Source: an uncultured Clostridia bacterium
GTDB lineage: Bacteria > Bacillota > Clostridia > TANB77 > CAG-508
Direction of reading: 5' to 3'
Assembly: GCA_944391895.1 (NCBI GenBank)
Contig: CALXVF010000033.1
Span: 1-10,525 of the forward strand
DNA: 10,525 bases
Positions 1 through 7,531 of the stretch are shown piece after piece; the first letter of the stretch is position 1, and every line of letters begins with the position of its first letter. A program made the position numbers and the translations under genes. The notes under the pieces are model-generated. The model was not told the DNA's origin and did not search any database. It worked only from the letters and a program-made list of their open reading frames with translations.

Positions 1-74
1 ATATTGCTAGAATATATGATGAAACTAAACAAAGACCACAATATATTATAGATAAGACAATTAATATTAAATAA
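1..74 (+). CDS. GtrB/DPM1-type glycosyltransferase, C-terminal tail only (partial at left edge)
   Basis: An open frame enters from the left edge (codons from position 3) and ends at TAA 72-74. It reads IARIYDETKQRPQYIIDK and then a short lysine-ending tail. The pattern R-I-Y-x-E-x-K-x-R-P-x-Y is the typical cytoplasmic end, just after the last membrane helix, of polyprenyl-phosphate glycosyltransferases (GtrB, CsbB, DPM1-like). The complete gene at 202 ends in the same way (LGRIFNASKNRPLYLVNEYN). This is therefore probably a second GtrB-family enzyme that loads a sugar onto undecaprenyl phosphate at the inner membrane face. The catalytic part is outside the window, so the donor sugar and any defect cannot be judged. 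A tail this short gives family-level confidence only. Confidence 0.7.
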   Translation, partial: IARIYDETKQRPQYIIDKTINIK

Positions 75-81
75 TTTCAAG

Positions 82-167
82 ATTGTATATTTCAAAATTT
101 TTTGTTCCTTGTTGTCGAAGCAAGCTTCTCCAAGCTACGCGGAACTGCAAAATTTTAGATATACAAT
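82..167. repeat. 86-bp near-palindromic element (27-nt arms) between two glycosyltransferase genes
   Basis: The left arm (82-108, starting ATTGTATAT and ending GTTCC) and right arm (141-167, starting GGAAC and ending ATATACAAT) are both 27 nt and pair almost throughout, apart from a few mismatches. The 32-nt centre (109-140) is clearly richer in G+C than its surroundings and contains the smaller palindrome GAAGCAAGCTTC (117-128) and two CAAGCT words. No T-tract follows on the + strand, so it is not a standard terminator. It has the shape of a dispersed palindromic repeat or MITE-like element, or of a long RNA hairpin that could limit read-through or be cut by RNase III. Copy number cannot be seen here, so the mobile origin is inference. 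Confidence 0.6.
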
Positions 168-201
168 TAGTAAAGAGATAAATGATTGGAGAGTATTTTA
201 A

Positions 202-1146
202 ATGAAAAAAATATCAATAATAATACCAGCATACAATGAAGAAGAATCTTTACCATTTTTATATGAAAGATTAGAAAGACTAATGGACTCAATAAAAAAT
301 TACGAATTTGAGATTCTATTTATTAATGATGGTTCAAAAGATAATACATTAAATTTAATAAAGGAATATAGAGAAAAAGATTCAAGAATATCATATGTAG
401 ATTTTTCAAGAAATTTTGGAAAAGAAATAGGAATGATTGCAGGATTAGATTATGCAACAGGAGACGCAGTAATATTTATGGATGCAGACCTTCAAGACCC
501 TCCGGAATTAATACCAGAGATGATTAAATATTGGGAAGAAGGCTATGATGATGTTTATGCTCAAAGAAGAACAAGAGCAGGAGAAACATTTTTAAAGAAA
601 TTTACATCAAAGATGTATTACAAAGTGTTACAAGCTTTAACATCTGTTCCTATCCAAAAAGACACAGGAGATTTTAGATTATTGGATAGAAGATGTGTTA
701 ATGCATTAAGAAAACTAAGAGAAACAGATAGAAATTCGAAATCAATGTTTAGTTGGATTGGCTACAAGAAAAAAGCAGTATTGTATGATAGGGATCCTAG
801 AGTTGCTGGAAAGACAAAATGGAATTATAAAAAGCTTGTAGATTTAGCAATTGATGGCATAACATCTTTTACAACATCTCCACTTAGAATTTCAACATAT
901 ATTGCTATACCTACATTTTTAGCTTTGTTTGTGTATTTTATATATGTAATAATCAAATGCATAACTCAAGATGTTGCAATTCAAGCATTTCAAGCAATAA
1001 TATTATTAGTTTTATTCTTCTCTGGAGTACAAATACTATTATTTGGCATTATAGGAGAATATTTGGGAAGAATATTCAATGCTTCAAAAAATAGACCATT
1101 ATACTTAGTAAATGAATATAATGGAGAAAGAGAAAATAACGACTAA
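202..1146 (+). CDS. GT2 polyprenyl-phosphate glycosyltransferase (GtrB/CsbB/DPM1-like)
   Basis: A 314-residue membrane-anchored GT2 enzyme expected to move a sugar from a nucleotide donor to undecaprenyl phosphate on the cytoplasmic face, giving the lipid-linked sugar used by a GT-C transferase outside. The GT-A fold opens with SIIIPAYNEEESL (residues 5-17) and INDGSKDNT (41-49). The metal-binding DAD is at 94-96 within MDADLQDPPELI. Further family motifs are DTGDFRLLDRR (154-164) and GKTKWNYKKL (203-212). Two membrane helices follow at about 233-252 and 263-286, then the short tail GEYLGRIF...NRP. Length and order match GtrB/CsbB proteins. The start is supported by GGAGAG at 188-193, 8 nt upstream. 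It is 14 nt from the next gene, a GT-C-like protein, the usual partner. The donor sugar cannot be read from the sequence. Confidence 0.93.
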   Translation: MKKISIIIPAYNEEESLPFLYERLERLMDSIKNYEFEILFINDGSKDNTLNLIKEYREKDSRISYVDFSRNFGKEIGMIAGLDYATGDAVIFMDADLQDPPELIPEMIKYWEEGYDDVYAQRRTRAGETFLKKFTSKMYYKVLQALTSVPIQKDTGDFRLLDRRCVNALRKLRETDRNSKSMFSWIGYKKKAVLYDRDPRVAGKTKWNYKKLVDLAIDGITSFTTSPLRISTYIAIPTFLALFVYFIYVIIKCITQDVAIQAFQAIILLVLFFSGVQILLFGIIGEYLGRIFNASKNRPLYLVNEYNGERENND

Positions 1147-1160
1147 TCAAAGGAAAAAAT

Positions 1161-2771
1161 ATGAAGATAAATAAATTTTTAAAAGGTATAATAGAATTAA
1201 TAGGAATAGTTGCAGTAGTCGCAATAATAATGATTAATTTAGCGTACAATGTAACCCTAAATAACAGAATGAGTGAAGACATTGTTATTAATTCAAATGA
1301 TGTAATATTAATTTTAGGATATATTATTTCGGTTATTGCAATTTACTATGTTTTTTATAAGTCAAAAAATGTAAAATTAAGTAAAAAAACAAAGAATATT
1401 ATATTAATCTCACTATTTGTTTTATACTTTATAATGCAGGTATTATGGATTAATGTAAGAAGCGCAAATCCAAATTATGATCAATACTATATGTATGACA
1501 CCGCAGTCAAAATGAAAGATGGTAATGCAGATTTAATGGGAGATTCATATTTGCAAATGTATCCTCAGCAGATATCTACTGCAAGCTTTTACGCGGTAAT
1601 ATTAAAACTATTTAATACAAACAATGTAAAAGTGCTTCAATATTTTAATGCAATAGCGAATACATTTACAATTTTAGGATTGTACTTAATAGCGAAGAAA
1701 ATTTCAAATAAAGAAAATTCGCTAAATATATTTGCATTTATAATATATGCGTTTACATTTACGGCATTACCATTGCTTTCAACCTTTATATATGGAGATT
1801 TTATAAGTTTACCATTTGCAATATTTGCAATATATTATATTATGAAATATTCTGGAGAAAATAAGATTAAATATCTAGTGGCATCAGCATTACTTATGTC
1901 AATGTCATATTTCTTAAGAATGAATATGCTAATATTCATTGTGGCAATTACAATTTATTTGATTTTAGGTTTAATACAATTTATTGCAAATATTTCAAAA
2001 GAAAAAATAACGGCAAAAAGAAAAATTTTACAATCAACATTAAAAATAGGATTTATAATAATCTTTGTTTTAGTTAGTATAATGCCGACAAATCTATATA
2101 AAGCATTTATGCAAAATGAATTAGGACTAGATAAAGAAAAAGCATTTCCAACTATAGGATTTTTAGATATAGGAATAAATAGAGCAACAAGGGGGTATGG
2201 TTGGTATGCAGACATTTTTGGTAGCGGATGGAAAGAAGGAACACTTACTAAAGAAATTTATAAATTAGATTTTCAAAATAAATTAGCTGAGTTCAAAGAT
2301 CCAAAAAATTTTATAGAATTTTATAAAAAGAAAATTGCTTCAATGTGGGCAGAGTGTACATTTGGTAGTGTGTGGTATAATTTATCATTTAATTTTGGGG
2401 ATATGTCCGTAAATGAAGGAACAGCTACTGAAGAACAAATACTCGAATATGAAAATGTTGACAAAGAAGTTCTGAAATTTTATAATTTTAACAAGACATA
2501 TGAAAAAATATTAGTATTACTCATATTTTCAGCAGTATTAATATTTATATTAAGAAATAACAATATTACAAATGAACAAGTACTATTAATACTTATATTT
2601 ATAGGTGGATTTTTATTTCATATATTATGGGAAGCTAAATCTAGATACATAATACCATATGTAATAATATTAATTCCAATAGCAAGTATAGGAATTAAAG
2701 AAACTTGTGAATCTATTAAGAATATAGTAAAAAAAGTAACATCAAAAAATAATAAAAAACAGGAGGACTAA
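1161..2771 (+). CDS. Polytopic GT-C-like membrane glycosyltransferase (GT39/ArnT/PMT-like)
   Basis: A 536-residue integral membrane protein with about ten or more hydrophobic helices (for example 8-30, 47-66, 80-97, 187-228, 237-278, 294-310, 449-465, 474-489, 498-512). The first long outside loop, after helix 3, holds acidic PNYDQYYMYD (residues 104-113), where GT-C enzymes carry their catalytic aspartate. A large polar loop at about 311-448 is rich in W, Y and G. LWEAKSRYIIPY (489-500) resembles the E-x-x-x-R-Y-x-x-P motif before the last helix of many Gram-positive GT39-like proteins. It probably transfers a sugar from undecaprenyl phosphate, supplied by the GT2 enzyme just upstream, onto a surface polymer or protein. 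AAAGGA at 1149-1154 supports the start. The substrate is unknown; a YfhO-like role in teichoic-acid decoration is the nearest analogy, by context only. Confidence 0.75.
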   Translation: MKINKFLKGIIELIGIVAVVAIIMINLAYNVTLNNRMSEDIVINSNDVILILGYIISVIAIYYVFYKSKNVKLSKKTKNIILISLFVLYFIMQVLWINVRSANPNYDQYYMYDTAVKMKDGNADLMGDSYLQMYPQQISTASFYAVILKLFNTNNVKVLQYFNAIANTFTILGLYLIAKKISNKENSLNIFAFIIYAFTFTALPLLSTFIYGDFISLPFAIFAIYYIMKYSGENKIKYLVASALLMSMSYFLRMNMLIFIVAITIYLILGLIQFIANISKEKITAKRKILQSTLKIGFIIIFVLVSIMPTNLYKAFMQNELGLDKEKAFPTIGFLDIGINRATRGYGWYADIFGSGWKEGTLTKEIYKLDFQNKLAEFKDPKNFIEFYKKKIASMWAECTFGSVWYNLSFNFGDMSVNEGTATEEQILEYENVDKEVLKFYNFNKTYEKILVLLIFSAVLIFILRNNNITNEQVLLILIFIGGFLFHILWEAKSRYIIPYVIILIPIASIGIKETCESIKNIVKKVTSKNNKKQED

Positions 2772-2774
2772 TTT

Positions 2775-3872
2775 ATGTGGGGAGATATCGCAATAGCATT
2801 TTTGCTAGCCTTTATAACTTCATTTGTAATGGTACCTTATACAATAAAATTAGCAAAAAAAGTAGGGGCAATAGACTATCCATCAGATAGAAGGGTAAAC
2901 AAAAGACCAATACCTAGGATAGGTGGAATTGCAGTAATTATAGGATTTTTAGTTTCGGCAGTATATTTAATAGTTACTATGGCAATTGAAGGAAACTTAG
3001 TATTAAATGATTCTGAAAACTATCAAATGAAATTACTAGGATTTTTACTTGGAATAATTGTGCTATCTATATTTGCGTATATTGACGATATCAAAACATT
3101 AAAACCTTGGCAAAAATTAATAGGACAAGTATTAGCAGCGGTAATAGTATATTCTTTTGGAATAAGAATAGATACAATAAATGAAGTAATAATACACCCA
3201 GCGCTTAGCTTTATATTAACAGTGGGCTGGATTGTAGGAATAACTAATGCAATAAATTTAATAGATGGACTGGATGGACTTTCATCAGGAACATCATTAA
3301 TTTCATGTATATCATTATTAATAATATTTGCAACAAATGAATCTCCTGTTATATCTATAATATTAATAACTGCATTAGCAGGAGCAATTAGCGGATTTTT
3401 ACCATTTAATTTAAATCCAGCGAAAACTTTTATTGGAGATGTTGGAGCTCAATTTTTAGGATTTTGTCTAGCGACTATATCAATATTAGGAGTGGCAAAA
3501 ACGGTCACATTAGTAGTTTTAGTAGCACCAATATTAGTTTTAGCATTACCTATATTTGATACACTGTTTGCAATAATAAGAAGAATAATTAAAGGGAAAT
3601 CATTAAAAGCAGTATTTCAGGCAGATAAAGGACATCTACATCATAGATTAATGAGAAAAGGTTTTTCACAAAAGCAAGCAGTAACTATTTTATATGGAGC
3701 AAGTGCTACACTTGGAATGTTTGCAGTTATACTAATAGATGATGGAATATGGAAAGCATTATCGTTTGCACTTATTGTAATAGCAATTATAGCTATTGGA
3801 TATAAAGAGTTGAAAGACTTTAAAAATCAAGAAATAAAAAGCATAAAAGATAGAAAGAAAAATTCTAAATAA
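2775..3872 (+). CDS. tagO: Undecaprenyl-phosphate GlcNAc-1-phosphate transferase, TagO/WecA family
   Basis: A 365-residue polytopic enzyme of the MraY/WecA/TagO family, which transfers a HexNAc-1-phosphate from a UDP-sugar to undecaprenyl phosphate, the first membrane step of wall teichoic acid or other lipid-linked polymers. Visible family motifs in order are DYPSDRRVNKRPIPRIGG (34-51), the catalytic-site aspartates in YIDDIKTLKPWQK (102-114), NAINLIDGLDGLSSG (158-172), FIGDVGAQFLGF (219-230) and the nucleotide-sugar loop DKGHLHHRLMRKGFS (284-298). The HLHHRL form and Gram-positive context favour TagO/WecA over MraY. The usual GDxGS is here GDVGA, with alanine replacing serine. A strong AGGAGG lies in the end of the preceding gene, which stops 3 nt upstream, so translation is probably coupled. 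The exact sugar is inferred from the family. Confidence 0.92.
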   Translation: MWGDIAIAFLLAFITSFVMVPYTIKLAKKVGAIDYPSDRRVNKRPIPRIGGIAVIIGFLVSAVYLIVTMAIEGNLVLNDSENYQMKLLGFLLGIIVLSIFAYIDDIKTLKPWQKLIGQVLAAVIVYSFGIRIDTINEVIIHPALSFILTVGWIVGITNAINLIDGLDGLSSGTSLISCISLLIIFATNESPVISIILITALAGAISGFLPFNLNPAKTFIGDVGAQFLGFCLATISILGVAKTVTLVVLVAPILVLALPIFDTLFAIIRRIIKGKSLKAVFQADKGHLHHRLMRKGFSQKQAVTILYGASATLGMFAVILIDDGIWKALSFALIVIAIIAIGYKELKDFKNQEIKSIKDRKKNSK

Positions 3873-3887
3873 AAAGGAAGAGCAAAA

Positions 3888-4901
3888 ATGGATGAAGAAA
3901 ACTTAATAAGTCCTAATGCCTTAGACAATATGGAAGCACAGCAAGAAAATGTTCTAAGGCCCAAAACTTTAAGTGAATATATAGGACAAACAAAAGTAAA
4001 AGAAAATATGAAAATATATATAGAAGCGGCAAAAAAGAGAGAAGAGCCACTAGACCATGTACTTTTGTATGGACCACCGGGACTTGGAAAAACTACACTT
4101 GCAAATATAATTTCACATGAGATGAACTCAAATTTAAAAATTACATCAGGACCTGCAATAGAAAAGCCGGGAGATTTAGCAGCTTTACTTACAAATTTAT
4201 CAGAATTTGATGTACTTTTCATAGATGAAATACATAGATTAAATAAAAGTGTTGAGGAAATATTGTATCCAGCATTAGAAGATTTTACACTTGATATAAT
4301 TATAGGAAAAGGACCTAGTGCAAGGTCAATCAGATTAGATTTACCTAAATTTACATTAATTGGGGCAACTACTAGAGCAGGAGCATTAACAACTCCACTT
4401 CGAGATAGATTTGGAATAGTTGAAAGACTGGAATTATATAATGCGGAAGAATTAACTACAATAGTAAAAAGGTCAGCTAATATATTAGAAATTGCAATAG
4501 ACAATGATGCAGCAATAGAAATTGCAAAACGTTCAAGAGGAACGCCTAGAATTGCAAATAGACTATTAAAAAGAGTAAGAGATTATGCGTCGGTTTTAGG
4601 AAATGGTACAATAACATTAGATATTGCAAAAATAGCATTAAATAAACTAGATATAGATGATATGGGACTAGATTCTATAGATAGAAGAATATTAGAAACT
4701 TTAATAAAAAAGTATATGGGAAGACCTGTAGGCATTGAAACTTTAGCAACAACACTTGGAGAAGAAATAACAACGATTGAAGATGTGTATGAACCATATT
4801 TGATACAAATAGGATATATTTCAAGAACTCCAAGAGGAAGAATAGCAATGCCAGAGGCATATAAACATCTTAATATACCTTATGAAGAAAATGGAGAATA
4901 A
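3888..4901 (+). CDS. ruvB: Holliday junction branch migration ATPase RuvB
   Basis: RuvB is the hexameric AAA+ motor that, with RuvA, drives branch migration of Holliday junctions before RuvC cutting. The 337-residue product is full length. It starts with the family-typical LISPNALDN and LRPKTLSEYIGQ (23-34). Walker A is GPPGLGKTT (62-70), Walker B DEIHR (113-117), sensor 1 GATTRAG (159-165), the arginine-finger region LRDRFG (171-176), and sensor 2 RGTPR (217-221). The C-terminal winged helix ends in ISRTPRGRIAMPEAY (311-325). The start follows AAAAGGAAG with good spacing, 15 nt after tagO. Neither ruvA nor ruvC is adjacent, so this copy sits alone inside an envelope-glycan operon, which is unusual compared with the common ruvAB pair. 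Confidence 0.98.
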   Translation: MDEENLISPNALDNMEAQQENVLRPKTLSEYIGQTKVKENMKIYIEAAKKREEPLDHVLLYGPPGLGKTTLANIISHEMNSNLKITSGPAIEKPGDLAALLTNLSEFDVLFIDEIHRLNKSVEEILYPALEDFTLDIIIGKGPSARSIRLDLPKFTLIGATTRAGALTTPLRDRFGIVERLELYNAEELTTIVKRSANILEIAIDNDAAIEIAKRSRGTPRIANRLLKRVRDYASVLGNGTITLDIAKIALNKLDIDDMGLDSIDRRILETLIKKYMGRPVGIETLATTLGEEITTIEDVYEPYLIQIGYISRTPRGRIAMPEAYKHLNIPYEENGE

Positions 4902-4906
4902 AACAA

Positions 4907-6787
4907 ATGAATTTAGAAGGAATAATATTTGTAATAACAACTGTAATATTAGGTGCGAGTTTTGTTTTAATAAAAAAGGTAGATAGAAAGATAAGTATAT
5001 TAACATTTATAGGAATAACAGCCGTTATAAATATGTGCTATAATGCCTTTATTTGTTATGTACTTACTTTTTTTAACATACCGAATAAATTATACATATT
5101 GGCGATAATAAATGTAATAATATCTATAATATTAATTATTAAGATTTTAAAAAAGAATGAGAATAATAAATTTAATATACAAGAATATTCGATAAATAGA
5201 ATGGATTCTTTTTCGGTAATAGTAATATTAATAATAACTCTTTTTGTGACATTCTTAAATTTTAGAATACCATTCAACGTTAAGTACGAAACAGGAGATC
5301 CAGCAACACATTACCTTACATCAATAAAATTTATGCAAGAAGAAAAGCTTTTAACGAATTCAAAAGATCCAGCCTTTGGCAATTTTGAAACCAGAAAATT
5401 TGCTTCATATGTAAATTCCGGTTTACTTATGAAATGTTTTGAAGGAAAAATAAATGTAATAGACAATTATGTGATTTTCATTGCATTTGGAATTTTTATT
5501 TTGTACCTAACAGGATACCTAATATACTTTATATTGTGTAGATTTACTAAAAACGAAAAAAATAAAATTCTTGCATTAATTGTAAGTATATTATGCCTTT
5601 TAGGATATCCACTAAATAGCCTATTATTTGGATTTGAATATATGAGTATGTCATTTACAATAATATTAGCCATTATTGAAATGATGTTCATGATAAAAGA
5701 TGATAAAATAAAATTCTCTTATAGTATAATAATATTATTCTTATTAAACTTTGGCTTATTCTGCTCTTATTATATGTTTGTACCTTTTGTATATTCAGCA
5801 GAATGGATATACTTGTGTATTTATTCTTATGAGAAAGAAAAGAAAATAATTTGTAAAAATAATATAACCATGCTTACAGTAACATTGCTCGTTCCTTTTT
5901 TCTTAGGATATATCTATCACATGGAACCAAGTATATATAAAATTTTAATTAATAATAGTATAGATGCAGAAGAAATTTTAGATGTGCCAAAATCACTTAT
6001 AAGCAGTGGATTCAATGGATTTGGATATATATATACAAATTTATATTCTAACTTTATATTACTTTTGCCATTAGCATTGTATGTGGTAATAAGGAAGTTC
6101 AAAGAAAACAAATTCTTATCAATATTATTTATTTTAAATATTTTGTATATAATATTGCTCCTAATAGGAAGAGCTTTTGATAAAGTTTCATATTATTACT
6201 TGTCAAAAAACTATTTTACATTGTGGATTATAATGTTTATATTAAACTTTAGAGGACTAATGTACTTAGCTGAAAAACAAGAGATACTTCCAATTATGCT
6301 AGTTGTACTGTATGTTGGAATTTTAGTAGTATATTTAATATCGGTACCAACTGTATTAGAAAGAGGGGAAAAAGTATCATCTCGTGAAAATATATTTACT
6401 CTAATGGATATATATGGCTCAAATAAATATATAATTCAAGATTGCGAAGAAGACTTTAATCATTCAGAAATAGAATTATTAAAATACGTACTTGAAAATT
6501 ATGATTTAGAAGATAACTATTTGATATTTGGAAACCCAGAACAAATTTCATGGGGATATTCATTTACACGATACATTATAGAAAACGATGAAACTGAGAA
6601 TAGAAGGGGACAAAATAAATTTGATGTAACTTTCTTAGAATATGATAATTTGCTAAATAAAGCCAAATATGTGATATACTTTAAATATACATTAGGTTAT
6701 GAATACTTAAATGAAGAATTATTTGAAAATTCTACGATATTATATTCAAATGATGTTGGTGGATTATTAGTAAAAAATGAAAATTAG
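4907..6787 (+). CDS. Large polytopic membrane protein, probable GT-C-type glycosyltransferase, unassigned family
   Basis: A 626-residue protein with some twelve or more hydrophobic helices up to about residue 480, then a soluble tail of about 145 residues. After the third or fourth helix comes an outside loop with VKYETGDPATHYLTSIKFM (125-143). An aspartate in such a loop before an amphipathic helix is the usual GT-C catalytic layout (D131 candidate). KVSYYYLSKNYFTLW (426-440) precedes a late helix. The tail holds LEDNYLIFGNPEQISWGYSF (534-553), an alpha/beta-looking stretch. It starts 5 nt after ruvB with GGAGAA at 4893-4898, so it is translated as part of the same operon. It probably transfers or polymerises a lipid-linked sugar, but no firm family match is recognised; a polymerase or other membrane enzyme remains possible. 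Confidence 0.65.
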   Translation: MNLEGIIFVITTVILGASFVLIKKVDRKISILTFIGITAVINMCYNAFICYVLTFFNIPNKLYILAIINVIISIILIIKILKKNENNKFNIQEYSINRMDSFSVIVILIITLFVTFLNFRIPFNVKYETGDPATHYLTSIKFMQEEKLLTNSKDPAFGNFETRKFASYVNSGLLMKCFEGKINVIDNYVIFIAFGIFILYLTGYLIYFILCRFTKNEKNKILALIVSILCLLGYPLNSLLFGFEYMSMSFTIILAIIEMMFMIKDDKIKFSYSIIILFLLNFGLFCSYYMFVPFVYSAEWIYLCIYSYEKEKKIICKNNITMLTVTLLVPFFLGYIYHMEPSIYKILINNSIDAEEILDVPKSLISSGFNGFGYIYTNLYSNFILLLPLALYVVIRKFKENKFLSILFILNILYIILLLIGRAFDKVSYYYLSKNYFTLWIIMFILNFRGLMYLAEKQEILPIMLVVLYVGILVVYLISVPTVLERGEKVSSRENIFTLMDIYGSNKYIIQDCEEDFNHSEIELLKYVLENYDLEDNYLIFGNPEQISWGYSFTRYIIENDETENRRGQNKFDVTFLEYDNLLNKAKYVIYFKYTLGYEYLNEELFENSTILYSNDVGGLLVKNEN

Positions 6788-6826
6788 TTTTATTAAACTA
6801 AAGCGCGATTTGAAGGAGGGATTACT

Positions 6827-7384
6827 ATGAAATTACTAATGCATGCATGTTGTGCACCTTGTAGTGTTTACTGTATAGATGAATTGGAAAAAGAAAATAT
6901 TAAGCCAACACTTTATTGGTATAATCCTAATATACATCCATATACAGAATATAAAGCTCGTAGAGATTGTTTAAAGGATTATGCAAAAAGTTTAGACTTA
7001 GATACTATTATTGATGAAGATTATGGATTAGATAAGTTTTGTGCCGAAGCAGTAAAAGATTTGAAAAATAGATGTACTAACTATTGTTATCCAGTTAGAA
7101 TTGAAAAGACTTGCAAATTTGCCAAAGAAAATGGATTTGATACAGTAACAACAACTCTACTTTATAGCATATACCAAAATCATGACTTTATAAAAAAATA
7201 TATGGAAGAAACTTGTGCAAAATATGGATTGGATTTTCTATATAAAGATTTTAGAGTTGGCTTTTGGGAAGGACACCAAAAAGCACACGACTTAGGATTA
7301 TACATGCAAAAATATTGTGGTTGTATATTTTCAGAGGAAGATAGATATAGGAAACAGATTGAAAAGGATAAGAAAAATAAATAG
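6827..7384 (+). CDS. queH: Epoxyqueuosine reductase QueH
   Basis: QueH (formerly DUF208) is the cobalamin-independent iron-sulfur enzyme that reduces epoxyqueuosine to queuosine in the wobble base of GUN tRNAs. The 185-residue product shows the N-terminal HACCAPCS (residues 6-13, Cys8-Cys9 pair), YWYNPNIHPYTEYKARRD (30-47), RCTNYCYPVR (82-91), TTTLLYSIYQNHD (108-120), FRVGFWEGHQKAHDLGLYMQ (142-161) and the terminal KYCGCIFSEEDRY (162-174). The second cysteine pair is spaced C-x3-C (83, 87), whereas many QueH proteins have C-x2-C. A strong AAGGAGGG at 6813-6820 sets the start. It lies 39 nt after the glycan block without a clear terminator between, so it may be partly read from that operon. 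No other queuosine gene is in view. Confidence 0.93.
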   Translation: MKLLMHACCAPCSVYCIDELEKENIKPTLYWYNPNIHPYTEYKARRDCLKDYAKSLDLDTIIDEDYGLDKFCAEAVKDLKNRCTNYCYPVRIEKTCKFAKENGFDTVTTTLLYSIYQNHDFIKKYMEETCAKYGLDFLYKDFRVGFWEGHQKAHDLGLYMQKYCGCIFSEEDRYRKQIEKDKKNK

Positions 7385-7389
7385 ATATT

Positions 7390-7421
7390 AAAACGACATA
7401 TAAAAAATATGATGTTGTTTT
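7390..7421 (+). terminator. Weak AT-rich hairpin after queH, possible terminator
   Basis: AAAACGACAT (7390-7399) pairs with ATGTTGTTTT (7412-7421) over 10 positions with one G-U wobble, around a 12-nt loop. The sequence after it is T-rich but interrupted (TATAATTTAATAAATTTTT). It lies just past the queH stop and before the abiE promoter, which is where a terminator would be expected. The stem is poor in G+C, so efficiency is doubtful. Confidence 0.45.
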
Positions 7422-7470
7422 GTATAATTTAATAAATTTTTGGAAAAATATATGTTATTTAGCAAATATA

Positions 7471-7499
7471 TTTACAAACACTCGTAAAAATGATAAAAT
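7471..7499 (+). promoter_or_regulatory. Sigma-A type promoter for the abiE pair
   Basis: A -35 box TTTACA (7471-7476) and a -10 box TAAAAT (7494-7499) are exactly 17 bp apart, each one base from consensus. Transcription would start near 7506, leaving a leader of about 26 nt before the AbiEi start. AT-rich DNA produces such matches by chance, but position and spacing fit well and imply that the toxin-antitoxin unit is expressed separately from queH. Confidence 0.55.
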
Positions 7500-7517
7500 A
7501 AACGAATAGTTGTAAAG

Positions 7518-7522
7518 AAAGG
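7518..7522 (+). promoter_or_regulatory. Ribosome binding site that decides the AbiEi start
   Basis: AAAGG at 7518-7522 is 9 nt before ATG 7532 but only 3 nt before the upstream in-frame ATG at 7526. The spacing favours 7532, so the protein most likely begins MSENKLKEF and not MYMSENK. Confidence 0.6.
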
Positions 7523-7531
7523 CGAATGTAT

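Noticed and set aside
1955..2215. Short - strand open frames over the membrane-protein genes (also near 1076-1282, 4675-5006, 5056-5277, 5467-5691, 5917-6111)
   Set aside because: All are fully or largely antisense to well-supported + strand genes, have no ribosome sites of note and low-complexity hydrophobic content.
3827..4504. A 225-codon open frame on the - strand opposite ruvB
   Set aside because: It lies antisense to the highly conserved RuvB coding sequence, is serine/leucine/isoleucine-rich as expected of a complement frame in AT-rich DNA, and shows no recognisable domain.
6784..6801. 7-bp inverted repeat TTAGTTT / AAACTAA at the end of the 4907-6787 gene
   Set aside because: The stem is short, AT-only apart from one pair, and lacks a T-tract, so it is not a credible terminator before queH.
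6788..6826. A preQ1 riboswitch upstream of queH
   Set aside because: The gap is only 39 nt and contains neither a preQ1-I stem and A-rich tail nor other riboswitch features; the space is taken by the ribosome site.
7385..7525. An origin, CRISPR repeat or att site in the 141-nt gap between queH and abiEi
   Set aside because: No direct repeats, tRNA-like sequence or integrase gene are present; the content is explained by a weak hairpin, a promoter and a ribosome site.
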